Of a DNA stretch of 64,000 nucleotides, positions 46,159 to 59,454 are shown in pieces (within the stretch, counting starts at the first letter, position 1; each line of letters begins with the position of its first letter). Position numbers and translations under genes: made by a program. Source of the DNA: Bidens hawaiensis (taxonomy: Eukaryota > Streptophyta > Magnoliopsida > Asterales > Asteraceae). The stretch covers positions 62,001-126,000 of the forward strand of contig JAIQDT010003860.1 in assembly GCA_021521415.1 (NCBI GenBank), read 5' to 3'. The notes under the pieces are model-generated. The model searched no databases. It was not told where the DNA came from and saw only the letters and a program-made list of their open reading frames with translations.

Positions 46159-49100
46159 TGGCCATTTTTGGCATTTTTGGCATGTCATACGAGTTATATA
46201 GTGTAAACGGCCCGTATGATTTGATGGAAAATTCATACGATCAGGATAACTTGTCAATGGTGTATATATATGTTAGTGGTTTGCGTCATATGTTAGTGGT
46301 TTGCGTATGATGTTGCCATATAAAAGATGGTTAGAGAGATGATGACGCATTTGAGAGACAATACAGAGAAATGATAGGATTCCTTGTTGTAGCACCCCGA
46401 CTTTAAGCGGAATACGCCTGGGTGTAACGTACAGATTACTCATAAGCTTTTAACACTATTAATATATAGTGACAATATTTTTATTTTATTCCATAATTTC
46501 GCAAGTACGCAAGTAGTTTGATAATGAGACAAACAACATTACATCTAAATGAAACAAATATTATTCATTGAAATAAGCCTAAGTTATAACTAGTTTTCTC
46601 GTCCTGCCACTTCATCGTATCAACCTGCAGCACGCTTAAAATAACATATTTTATCAACAACACATGTTGGTGAGTTTTCATAAGTTTTTGCGTATATATA
46701 TATATATATATATATAATGCACGATTCAATGATCGTTATGCAATAAATATTCAAACATAATGTAAATGAAATCAAATAGTGTCGTCCTCCTGTTCATTTA
46801 GCCGAAGCTGTAGAAGTGGGGGAAATGAGAACCACCTTACGTAAACAACCGAAGTCGTAACGTTAGACGGCGAAGGTACGTCCCGTCGGACCCTCCCGAT
46901 ATGTGTATGTGTTTGCGTTTGCGTAACTTCCACCGTAAAAACAGTAAGCACGTTGCACGTAATTCATGCATAATCATAAACAAGATGCGAGAATAATATT
47001 AACACGAACGATATGTGTGAATTGGTTTGTAAATAATTTCATAACTAACGAGATAAAAATTTGTAACATGCTACACCCCAAAAATATTAAAAGCGTTAAA
47101 AAGGGGTTATGAAAAACTCACATGTTAAATAAGCAAAAAATGAGTAAATAAGCGAAGATGCCTTTAAGCGAGTGAACCGACAGGGTTCGGTTCAACAAGT
47201 GACTCTAGATAAATAAATAACCATGATCAAAAGAAGGTTGAGGAAAGATAAAAAATAGATGGCCGACAAGCTCGGTTTATAATTTTTAAACGAAATGTTT
47301 GTTAAAAATATATTTTTATTCTATTTTTATAAGTTAAATGAAATATGTTAGTTATTTAATTTTTAATCAATTTATTTTAGTTTTAGAAAAAAAATAAAGG
47401 TTATAATAATTATTAGTTAATTTTAATTATTTCGGTTCGTTTCCGTGCCGAATATTATTTAATAAAACAAGTTTAACGAGTGGTTAATGTTTTTGGTCTG
47501 ACATGAACTCGGTTTTGATTCGGGCTTATGTTACCATGCATGAAATAATAAGATGGTGTGACATCTTGGAAAATCTTAGTCTTGTTTATTAATTTTGCAA
47601 AAGTTAGTTTTTAACGGAACATTAACGTGCCGACGGGCGATAGTGAAAACACAACCACGGTTGTTAATTTAGTGTGACAACATGATCAGTGGTGGCCCAA
47701 GGTTGGCCTCAAGCTAACCATCAAGTTGGGGGCTCTTTTTCAAACTTTTTTTTAATATAAACCCTCCTCCTTTATCTGGGCTTGGGACCGGCAATAATAA
47801 ACCAAAATCGTTTATAGCTGGCAGAGTTAATTTTTCTTTTAAAGTTAAATCATGTCGGTGGAAAACAATGTTTACATGAAATTTATTTTTCTAGCTTTAG
47901 TAGATGCAAATTGTTTAATTAAATAGTCATTTGTAAATTCATTGTTTATAGGATGATCGTCATTTGTAGGTTCATTATTGTAGTGGATGTGAAAAACTTA
48001 AAGGTGTCTCCTTTTTGTGATTCAATTAAAGTTTCCCTTATAAGTCTTTTTTGTTTTTTTGCATAACCAGATTCGTAAGTTCAATGTCGATTTGATATTA
48101 AAACAAGTAGCAAATAACAGTGGGCAAAAGGGCAAAAATTCAATGAAGGCAGATCTAAATTTCTAAACTCTAATGCAATTGGGCAAAAATTCAATTAGGA
48201 CAGATTCTAAATTTCTATACAATTGGGCAAGAATTCAATTTGGGCAAATTATAAACTACCAAATCAGTATGTAGACAAATACATAAAGTGATAACAATAA
48301 ACTAACCCCAAATTGACAGATTCTAATAGCACTTTAGTAAATCCACTTGAACCAGAAATCGAAATTAAAAACTGCACATCTGAACGGATGCTGGCACTAA
48401 CAGTCAGTAAGTCAGCGCAACCTCAGAGTAGACCTGAACCAAAAATTTAAAGCAAAATTTGCAATTGCAATTCAATCACAAATTAAATATCGAAGAATAT
48501 AAGAGCCAGAAATCAGAATGCTATTGCTGAGGTTAAGCAAATATATGATACTTACATGGTATATAAAGAAAATGAACATGACCATTTACCGTTAGCGATT
48601 AAAGATGATTTCCACTTTCCAAGTTTCCATTCCATAAATTTCGTGAAAACCTATGCCTGGAAAGTACCAAAATAGTCGCTTGAGTTCTTCCAATTTGGCG
48701 TCCATTCTTCTTGCCTCCAGTCTTCCATCGATGGCAAGAAAAAACCCTAATATATTAAATTTTTTTTTTAAATCTGGAGGTCTCTATATTTTTGGGGCCT
48801 AAAGCCCTAGCTTGGCCCAACCAAGCTATTGAATATCAATATGTTGATCGGTTTGAATTTCTTGGTCAAACTTGGATTGAATATCAAAGAAGAAAGACAA
48901 TATATGTTGCACAGAAATAAGACAATAATTACCCGAGGATTGAATATCAAAGAAGAAAGAACTTGATCGGTTTGAATTTCTTGGTCAAACTTGGATTTTA
49001 GCACTATTTTAAAAGCAAAAATACAATTGAGAGTGTAAAGTATTGTGGTAAATAATTTGAATAAGTTTGAGAGACTTTAGCAATAGTAATAACAAGGTTG

Positions 49101-50468
49101 AAGTGATTAATTGCATAAGCTAGTCATAAGACTAGTCTTAAGCAATAATAATCATCAAATTAATGAGTTTTGACCCAATTTGGTGAAAGGAGGGAATTAT
49201 CAACAAAAAAAATAGTCTAGGTTCATCCAAGACTTGCAAAAACGAGTCAAAGGGCGGGAATTTAGAGAGGATGAGAAGAAGGCGGTTGACCCGTCTTGAA
49301 GAACACCAATAATATAAACAATTAAATAACACAATCAGATATTTAATAAATGCGGAGATTTTATTAACAATTGATGATCTGAAAGTATCAAAATTTTAAA
49401 ACAGGTCGGGTTTCGGTTTTTTTTAAAATGACGAATGTCAACCTCGTATCTTTCTTTTGTTCAAAACTGTGTGAGCAACTTTGATCTCAAACAGAAATTT
49501 TTTAGCTTCTTTTAATTTCATGGGGAAATAAACAAGCATCACATTCTAATCATTAACTTATGTTTAAACAATGTTAAAAGATTGAAAATTGAATAATTTA
49601 TTTATTTTGATTGCTCTTACAATATACAAGGTTCTACTGTATCTGTGTGTCTATATATATATATATAATAGTTAAAGCGTTTGTGTTATGGATATTCAAT
49701 TCTATACTTATCACAACATGAAATATATCTCCACCTCAAGTACAATTAAACAAACATTTTCACACATGTGAGTTTTACCTAAACAAACAAAACACTAACG
49801 ATTCCAAAATCTCATGGCTAAATGGAAACAATAAAGAGAGAGTGACTAATGAATCATGTCAATGTATGACAAAAATGGTCCCAAATGGAATTGTCACGTT
49901 TCCTTTTCAAGTGTTGAGAACATGTCTTGATTTTGAAGGGTCCTACATATTATGTCGTGGCCAAAATTTAGGAAATGAAGCTAATGCCACTTATAAACGG
50001 GGCCAGCTAACCGGTGAGTTAGGAAAATAACTGCTAAAAGTTGCGCGCTCGTTTCACAGAATGAAATGGAATTTGAATTGGAATTTGCATAGGATTTGGA
50101 ATTTGAAGGAATTAGATTTGGAATCCGTGGAAGGAATTGAAATCCAATTACATTCTTGATGTGTTCGTTTGACAAATGAATTGTAATATATCACCAGAAA
50201 CAAATTGAAATGTTTTTTTACGAGGATAACATCGGAAACATTTTAGTCTTTTTAGACTTTTTGTTTTTTATTTATATTTTGCGTTATGATTTTATTTATT
50301 ATTATTTTTTTGATTTTTTAGGGGTTTTCTATTAAGATCATAAACCCCTCAAAAAAATATTCAAAAATATTAAAAAAAAAATCATAATTCAAAATATAAA
50401 ATAAAAACAAAAAAAAGTAAAAAAAAAGTATAATGTTTTATTCGTTATCCTCGTTGAAAAAAAATCTT
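46159..50468. repeat. 4.3-kb tandem segment, copy 2
   Basis: Nearly identical to copy 1. The junction with copy 1 (AAAATCTT then TGGCCATTTTTGG) is the same as between copies 2 and 3, so the array grew from one original duplication. Confidence 0.93.
50042..50468. mobile_element. MITE truncated at the tandem junction (copy 2)
   Basis: Same truncated element at the end of unit 2, cut at the same base as in unit 1. Confidence 0.8.
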
Positions 50469-51001
50469 TGGCCATTTTTGGCATTTTTGGCATGTCATAC
50501 GAGTTATATAGTGTAAACGGCCCGTATGATTTGATGGAAAATTCATACAATCAGGATAACTTGTCAATGGTGTATATATATGTTAGTGGTTTGCGTCATA
50601 TGTTAGTGGTTTGCGTATGATGTTGCCATATAAAAGATGGTTAGAGAGATGATGACGCATTTGAGAGACAATACAGAGAAATGATAGGATTCCTTGTTGT
50701 AGCACCCCGACTTTAAGCGGAATACGCCTGGGTGTAACGTACAGATTACTCATAAGCTTTTAACACTATTAATATATAGTGACAATATTTTTATTTTATT
50801 CCATAATTTCGCAAGTACGCAAGTAGTTTGATAATGAGACAAACAACATTACATCTAAATGAAACAAATATTATTCATTGAAATAAGCCTAAGTTATAAC
50901 TAGTTTTCTCGTCCTGCCACTTCATCGTATCAACCTGCAGCACGCTTAAAATAACATATTTTATCAACAACACATGTTGGTGAGTTTTCATAAGTTTTTG
51001 C

Positions 51002-51040
<39 letters not shown>

Positions 51041-54000
51041 GCACGATTCAATGATCGTTATGCAATAAATATTCAAACATAATGTAAATGAAATCAAATA
51101 GTGTCGTCCTCCTGTTCATTTAGCCGAAGCTGTAGAAGTGGGGGAAATGAGAACCACCTTACGTAAACAACCGAAGTCGTAACGTTAGACGGCGAAGGTA
51201 CGTCCCGTCGGACCCTCCCGATATGTGTATGTGTTTGCGTTTGCGTAACTTCCACCGTAAAAACAGTAAGCACGTTGCACATAATTCATGCATAATCATA
51301 AACAAGATGCGAGAATAATATTAACACGAACGATATGTGTGAATTGGTTTGTAAATAATTTCATAACTAACGAGATAAAAATTTGTAACATGCTACACCC
51401 CAAAAATATTAAAAGCGTTAAAAAGGGGTTATGAAAAACTCACATGTTAAATAAGCAAAAAATGAGTAAATAAGCGAAGATGCCTTTAAGCGAGTGAACC
51501 GACAGGGTTCGGTTCAACAAGTGACTCTAGATAAATAAATAACCATGATCAAAAGAAGGTTGAGGAAAGATAAAAAATAGATGGCCGACAAGCTCGGTTT
51601 ATAATTTTTAAACGAAATGTTTGTTAAAAATATATTTTTATTCTATTTTTATAAGTTAAATGAAATATGTTAGTTATTTAATTTTTAATCAATTTATTTT
51701 AGTTTTAGAAAGAAAAATTAAGGTTATAATGATTATTAGTTAATTTTAATTATTTCGGTTCGTTTCCGTGCCGAATATTATTTAATAAAACAAGTTTAAC
51801 GAGTGGTTAATGTTTTTGGTCTGACATGAACTCGGTTTTGATTCGGGCTTATGTTACCATGCTTGAAATAATAAGATGGTGTGACATCTTGGAAAATCTT
51901 AGTCTTGTTTATTAATTTTGCAAAAGTTAGTTTTTAACATAAAACTTTTTTTTAACGGAACATTAACGCGCCGACGGGCGATAGTGAAAACACAACCACG
52001 GTTGTTAATTTAGTGTGACAACATGATCAGTGGTGGCCCAAGGTTGGCCTCAAGCTAACCATCAAGTTGGGGGCTCTTTTTCAAACTTTTTTTTAATATA
52101 AACCCTCCTCCTTTATCTGGGCTTGGGACCGGCAATAATAAACCAAAATCGTTTATAGCTGGCAGAGTTAATTTTTCTTTTAAAGTTAAATCATGTCGGT
52201 GGAAAACAATGTTTACATGAAATTTATTTTTCTAGCTTTAGTAGATGCAAATTGTTTAATGAAATAGTCATTTGTAAATTCATTGTTTATAGGATGATCG
52301 TCATTTGTAGGTTCATTATTGTAGTGGATGTGAAAAACTTAAAGGTGTCTCCTTTTTGTGATTCAATTAAAGTTTCCATTTTAAGTCTTTTTTGTTTTTT
52401 TGCATAACCAGATTCGTAAGTTCAATGTCGATTTGATATTAAAACAAGTAGCAAATAACAGTGGGCAAAAGGGCAAAAATTCAATGAAGGCAGATCTAAA
52501 TTTCTAAACTCTAATGCAATTGGGCAAAAATTCAATTAGGACAGATTCTAAATTTCTAATACAATTGGGTAAGAATTCAATTTGGGCAAATTATAAACTA
52601 CCAAATCAGTATGTAGACAAAAACATAAAGTGATAACAATAAACTAACCCCAAATTGACAGATTCTAATAGCACTTTAGTAAATCCACTTGAACCAGAAA
52701 TCGAAATTAAAAACTGCACATCTGAACGGATGCTGGCACTAACAGTCAGTAAGTCAGCGCAACCTCAGAGTAGACCTTAACCAAAAATGTAAAGCAAAAT
52801 TTGCAATTGCAATTCAATCACAAATTAAATATCGAAGAATATAAGAGCCAGAAATCAGAATGCTATTGCTGAGGTTAAGCAAATATATGATACTTACATG
52901 GTATATAAAGAAAATGAACATGACCATTTACCGTTAGCGATTAAAGATGATTTCCACTTTCCAAGTTTCCATTCCATAAATTTCGTGAAAACCTATGCCT
53001 GGAAAGTACCAAAATAGTCGCTTGAGTTCTTCCAATTTGGCGTCCATTCTTCTTGCCTCCAGTCTTCCATCGATGGCAAGAAAAAACCCTAATATATTAA
53101 ATTTTTTTTTTAAATCTGGAGGTCTCTATATTTTTGGGGCCTAAAGCCCTAGCTTGGCCCAACCAAGCTATTGAATATCAATATGTTGATCGGTTTGAAT
53201 TTCTTGGTCAAACTTGGATTGAATATCAAAGAAGAAAGACAATATATGTTGCACAGAAATAAGACAATAATTACCCGAGGATTGAATATCAAAGAAGAAA
53301 GAACTTGATCGGTTTGAATTTCTTGGTCAAACTTGGATTTTAGCACTATTTTAAAAGCAAAAATACAATTGAGAGTGTAAAGTATTGTGGTAAATAATTT
53401 GAATAAGTTTGAGAGCTTTAGCAATAGTAATAACAAGGTTGAAGTGATTAATTGCATAAGTTAGTCATAAGACTAGTCTTAAGCAATAGTAATCATCAAA
53501 TTAATGAGTTTTGACCCAATTTGGTGAAAGGAGGGAATTATCAACAAAAATAATAGTCTAGGTTCATCCAAGACTTGCAAAAACGAGTCAAAGGGCGGGA
53601 ATTTAGAGAGGATGAGAAGAAGGCGGTTGACCCGTCTTGAAGAACACCAATAATATAAACAATTAAATAACACAATCAGATATTTAATAAATGCGGAGAT
53701 TTTATTAACAATTGATGATCTGAAAGTATCAAAATTTTAAAACAGGTCGGGTTTCGGTTTTTTTTAAAATGACGAATGTCAACCTCGTATCTTTCTTTTG
53801 TTCAAAACTGTGTGAGCAACTTTGATCTCAAACAGAAATTTTTTAGCTTCTTTTAATTTCATGGGGAAATAAACAAGCATCACATTCTAATCATTAACTT
53901 ATGTTTAAACAATGTTAAAAGATTGAAAAATGAATAATTTATTTATTTTGATTGCTCATACAATATACAAGGTTCTACTGTATCTGTGTGTCTATATATA

Positions 54001-54811
54001 TATATATATAATAGTTAAAGCGTTTGCGTTATGGATATTCAATTCTATACTTATCACAACATGAAATATATCTCCACCTCAAGTACAATTAAACAAACAT
54101 TTTCACACATGTGAGTTTTACCTAAACAAACAAAACACTAACGATTCCAAAATCTCATGGCTAAATGGAAACAATAAAGAGAGAGTGACTAATGAATCAT
54201 GTCAATGTATGACAAAAATGGTCCCAAATGGAATTGTCACGTTTCCTTTTCAAGTGTTGAGAACATGTCTTGATTTTGAAGGGTCCTACATATTATGTCG
54301 TGGCCAAAATTTAGGAAATGAAGCTAATGCCACTTATAAACGGGGCCAGCTAACCGGTGAGTTAGGAAAATAACTGCTAAAAGTTGCGCGCTCGTTTCAC
54401 AGAATGAAATGGAATTTGAATTGGAATTTGCATAGGATTTGGAATTTGAAGGAATTAGATTTGGAATCTGTGGAAGGAATTGAAATCCAATTACATTCTT
54501 GATGTGTTCGTTTGACAAATGAATTGTAATATATCACCAGAAACAAATTGAAATGTTTTTTTACGAGGATAACATCGGAAACATTTTAGTCTTTTTAGAC
54601 TTTTTGTTTTTTATTTATATTTTGCGTTATGATTTTATTTATTATTAGTTTTTTGATTTTTTAGGGGTTTTCTATTAAGATCATAAACCCCTCAAAAAAA
54701 TATTCAAAAATATTAAAAAAAAAATCATAATTCAAAATATAAAATAAAAACAAAAAAATGTAAAAAAAAAGTATAATGTTTTATTCGTTATCCTCGTTGA
54801 AAAAAAATCTT
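50469..54811. repeat. 4.3-kb tandem segment, copy 3
   Basis: The most diverged copy: scattered substitutions, an insertion near 51940 and a longer (TA)n tract (about 51002-51038). It continues without a break into the right half of the MITE at 54385-55038, so its right side keeps the original, unduplicated junction. Confidence 0.93.
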
Positions 54812-55038
54812 GAGAAAATTCCAATGAATTCACTTGAAATCCTTTACATTTTGGATGGATTTGGAATCCTTTAATTTAAAGAAATTTGAGGGAATTGAAT
54901 TCCAATTTCAATTCATCGACAACCGAACACACCAAAATGGAATTAAAATTCCAATTCTAACGAAACGAACACGCCATGTCATGGGATTTTAATTCCAATT
55001 CCTTTGAATTCCCAAGAATTCTATGAAACGAACGCGCC
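54385..55038. mobile_element. Complete hAT-like MITE with internal hairpin
   Basis: 654 bp with inverted ends TGCGCGCTCGTTTCACAGAA and GGCGCGTTCGTTTCATAGAA, flanked by CTAAAAGT (54377-54384) and CTAAGAGT (55039-55046). That is an 8-bp target duplication with one change, as for hAT elements. The subterminal parts are rich in GGAATTTGAATTGG-type motifs. A large fold-back (arms about 54565-54645 and 54725-54800, starting ACGAGGATAAC) sits in the middle. Confidence 0.8.
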
Positions 55039-55046
55039 CTAAGAGT

Positions 55047-56639
55047 ATTGGTGATCGTGGTGGTGGCAATAGAGTCCCCGACTGATATGGTGGAGGTGGT
55101 GACCATGGTGATGGAGATGGAGGCGACACACGTGGTGTTGGCGACAGTTTCATTGGTCTTGGCTGCACGATAATGGAAAGGGAGGCGGCAGCCGTGTCAG
55201 TAACAACGAGTAGGTGGTGGAGACAAGCAATGATCTTGAGTGGTACTGCTAACCCTTTTGAACCTGCTTTATGATAGTTTAAAAGAGTCGTATGTTTTGA
55301 CCCATTATATGATTTAAGAAGACCTAATAGATCTGTCTTATTGTTTGAGCTAACCGACCCAAATCTACCTTATGCAAATATTTTTTTATTTTTATTTTTG
55401 TTCAAATCAACTCATTATTTGAAGAATGGGTCATGATTGTTACATATAACGCTAACAGGCGGCATCATGTAAATTGTAGTTTATGGCTTTATGCTGGACA
55501 AGTGGCCTTTAAGAGACTATGATGAAAAAACTATGATGAAAAAACTAATAGAAATAATATTCGAACCTGAAACCTTTGCTAGAGAAGAGTCATATGCTTA
55601 TCATTATACCACTCTTAAAGGTTAATTTGGTTATAATAGGATTATATCATCACCTATAATTATTAAATTCCGTAATCATTTAATTAATAACCAGTTGAAA
55701 TCCCTCGTGCGATGAGGTGGATATTTAGTTTCGGTTGGTATCAGTTCGTTACGGTACCAATACCGTACTGTCGCTAGACATATCAACTGATTTTTTTAAA
55801 TAAATGTAGTTGTGATATGTTCAAAAGGATATCGATACGTATTTACATCGATCGGAAATCACAGAAACGAATAAATGTGGCATTCGCCAAAATTCGGATT
55901 AATATTTTTATTCGTTTTAATCAGATCCTTGTATTTAACAAAACAACGAATTCTTATTAGTTTTATTATGTTTACTTGCATTTAAAGTATCTATCATGTG
56001 CATTTTAGCCCCTACAATATGGTTTTTGCAACTTTAGAATTTAGATCACCAAGTAATAATTAAGAGACCTTTCTGCAATTAACCCAAAATCCCCCCCCCC
56101 CCTCCTTTTTCCCCTCCCTGTCACCACCGACGACCCCCCTCCTTTTCCTGTTCAATTTGATTCATAAATCGTGGGATTTGATTGATACGTAACCAACATG
56201 ATATCATAACATGGTAGACGTTGAGCAATTGCCAGCTAATTGAATCAATTCAATCAATTTCTCATAAACTATGAACGTGGACTAAAATTGAACTTGTTAA
56301 CCTACAAATACTAATCCAAAATCCAATTAACGAGCACTATACATTCCTCTCACCCTCACGAAGCAAAATCCCATATCAATTTCATCCCATAAGCTGTTTT
56401 TAATCGTTTTGAGTCCGTGTTCAAGCCGCAAGCCTTAACCCATCATTCTTTTTCAATTCGTGTTCAATCCAGGTAATTGAAACATAATTCTTGGACGAAA
56501 TTTGGTGCTTAACAAAATCTCTCTGTCAATTTCGATTGACGGAGGGCATGCACGTTTCAATTTGGGTTTTGAATGGATTACGGTTATTTTTGAAATTGGG
56601 GATAATTGCAACTGATGTTTAAGTAGTTGAGGTGTTGTT
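55047..56639. other. Intergenic DNA
   Basis: A GGTGGTGG-rich patch (55053-55220), degenerate TCGGTAC-type motifs (about 55730-55800) and a C12 run (56091-56102). No gene seen. Confidence 0.5.
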
Positions 56640-56820
56640 GCATTCACAGGTTGTAGCACCAGCCCGTTGGCTGGTGCTTGCTCAGTTAAGTGTCAAGACC
56701 TGGGGGGGGGGGGGGGGACTCGGGTTCGAGTCCCTCCCCTGGCTGGTTTTGTTTTTGTTTTTTCTTTTTAATTATATATACTTTAATTTATTCTATTATA
56801 ATTATATTAAAAACTAATAC
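56640..56820 (+). mobile_element. tRNA-derived SINE-like sequence
   Basis: Perfect pol III B box GGTTCGAGTCC (56723-56733) preceded by an A-box-like TTGCTCAGTTAAG (about 56678-56690) with tRNA-like spacing, followed by T- and AT-rich sequence. A run of 16 G (56702-56717) lies between the boxes. Too degenerate to fold as a tRNA gene. Ends uncertain. Confidence 0.5.
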
Positions 56821-57369
56821 CGTTTATCACTTTTTTAACTAAACTGAACCCCCGTTATACTTCTAAAATAGATTTCATAAAACATTTTTGTGTGTATATA
56901 TATATGTATACATATATAATTCGGTATTTATATTTTAAATGGTTAAACCTATAAATTTCATTTAATAATCAAATATGATTGTTTAAGAATAATTAAAACT
57001 ACAGTTTCATTAATATTTTTAATACTCTAATGATACCAAATCCATTATAAACCCATTAAATCGTGTTTTATTTCTTTCCTCTCGTTAAAATATGTTGTTT
57101 ATATTTTAAAACTAAGGCAAATTGTAGGGACTTCTCGTGGAATCAACTAGTTGCTTTAATCATTATCGTCTTCTTTTTTCTGTATTCTTTATTACACGTG
57201 AGTTTTTTATAACCCCTTTTTAATGTTTTTAATATTTTTGGTGTGTAGCATATTACAAGTTTTATTTTGTTAAGTTATGCGCTTGCTTACAAACCGATTC
57301 ACATTTATCGTACATGATAATATTACTCTTGCATATTGTTTATGATTATACGTGACCTTGCATTCAACG

Positions 57370-59050
57370 TGTAACATCTCGAATTTTTCGTATTTGTATT
57401 CGTTTAAGTTTAAACCGATTCGGGAACGCAATTCGGATCTTTCGAACTATTTAAAACTTGTATTTATTGGTATTTAACTTGGTTTAACTTATTTTATAAT
57501 TTCATAACTTTCAATTATGCCAAATAGCCCTTAGAAACCTTTAAAATCGGTAAAACGGCTAAAAATCGCATTTTCGGGAACTACAGAGACTAATTTTGCC
57601 AATTATTTCCTATTTTCGATTAAATTAACGAAACTTAAAGTCCAAGAAATGATATTACAGATCCCAATTTCGTTTTCTTGGTGCCCAAGCCAAATTTTGT
57701 TAGTTATTGTACTAGATTTTCTCATTAAATAGCTTATTTTGTTTCCTAATTTGTTTTTAGCATCCAAATCGCTTATTTTGGACTATATCGAGTGATTTAA
57801 GCCCCAAGAAAACTAATATGCATTAAATACTTGTCCACATACATTACCTCTTCCTCAAGATTGATTTATGGCTGTATTTTATATTGATTTGGTCATTAAA
57901 ACTTGATTCGGTTTCCTAAACGAGTAAACTAGCTATATTTAGTTCGTTTTTGCGTTTCCTATATAAACAAGGCATATTATATACATGCCACAAACTTCTC
58001 TAAACCCTAAATAATCATTCTCAGCCGTAACCTATCTTTAATCCTCATAAACTTCTTCGGTTTGGCCATTGTTCTTGAAGAAACAAGCTTTATCGGTTGA
58101 CTTTGCTTATACATCGACCTTTGACTCATCTTCTTGGTTGATCCTTTCACTTTCCGGGTAAGTTGTAAACTAAGAAATTGTTCATACATATTCCCTAGTC
58201 AATAAACTTCAATCAATTTCTGAGATTGAAGGGTGTTGACTGGTCAATCGCTTTAAAACTCGATAAAGGGCAAAATAGTCAACAAGTTTGACTTAATGTT
58301 TTCTCATACTTCTGGTTGGATTCAATGTTCGGTCCAGAAGACTTTTATTCTCGTAACGAAATATTAAGGCTACTGACCAAAACCCGACTCCCGACTCGCT
58401 GTTCGGATTCTGGTCAGTACCAGCTCGCTTAAATATTAAATATAACATTTACTTGAGTTTTAAACGTCCGTTTGGATTGATTCCAGCGGCCACGAGTTCT
58501 TTTTTAATTGTATTATAATATCTCACAGATTCATATTCTGATCATTTATAACATTTGACCTGTAGTGGACGACTCGCTTATTCCATAGCTCGTTTAATTG
58601 CATTTATTAATCGCTTATCATTGATCTAAGGTGAGTTTGATCATTCCCCTTTTTATACATTGTTTTCAAACGTCTTGGGGACATATGCGTACTTATTCAT
58701 ATTTTCTATCATATATATATATATCTCAAACAATCGCAAACATGATCATTGTGTGTTGTATCAATTAAATCCTATTTGCTAATTGCTACTTCTTTAAGTG
58801 TGATTGTATTCTATCAAGTCTTGGATTCTCATTAGTATGATCATACGAGAGTCTTAGTAACCAGAGCCCGATTCTCTTGGCGAAGGTAAACCGACAATTT
58901 TAGTCATTGTAATCATTGCCCGATTCGCTTGGCAACGATTCATTGGCACACTAGTACGATTTGGTTATATACATGTTTTGTCATGATTTGATTGATGTAC
59001 TATCACATGGTTGGTTTGCGCATTTATCACTTATCATTTATCAATTATCT

Positions 59051-59089
<39 letters not shown>

Positions 59090-59400
59090 TGTTGTGTCAA
59101 AATTGGTGATCATCTCACTCAACATGTGTTGTTAACAAACTCCATTTTCTACGTATATGTAGGTTGCTTGAAGTTGAAGTATGGACACTTAGAAAGACCT
59201 TAGGGTTATAACGAAGACAAACATGGATTTAAACTTGTTATATATATTTACTTGATTAGTTTTGTTGTATTTGAATATTGTGTGTATTCTTGAATAAAAT
59301 AATTTATTAGATATTGTCACCTTTTATATACGATAGTATCTTCGAGCTGTGAGCAATCGGATCACGCCCCGGCATTTCCGCCTTAGGTTGGGGTGTGACA
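57370..59400 (+). mobile_element. Solo LTR, 2031 bp, with 5-bp target duplication
   Basis: It starts TGTAACATCTCGAA and ends GTTGGGGTGTGACA, with a perfect CAACG duplication at 57365-57369 and 59401-59405. Plus-strand promoter features: TATATAAAC near 57960, then an AAACCCTAA leader motif at about 58003. No internal domain or second LTR, so it is a product of LTR-LTR recombination. A (TA)n tract lies at 59056-59083. Probably Ty3/gypsy by its TGTAACA...TGTGACA ends; superfamily not provable from the LTR alone. Confidence 0.88.
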
Positions 59401-59454
59401 CAACGTGTTTACTGTTTTTATGGTGGAAGTTACGCAAAGAAAGAAGTCTGCATA

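Noticed and set aside
56723..56733. A functional tRNA gene
   Set aside because: Only the B box is good. No cloverleaf can be drawn and the G run sits in the anticodon-arm region.
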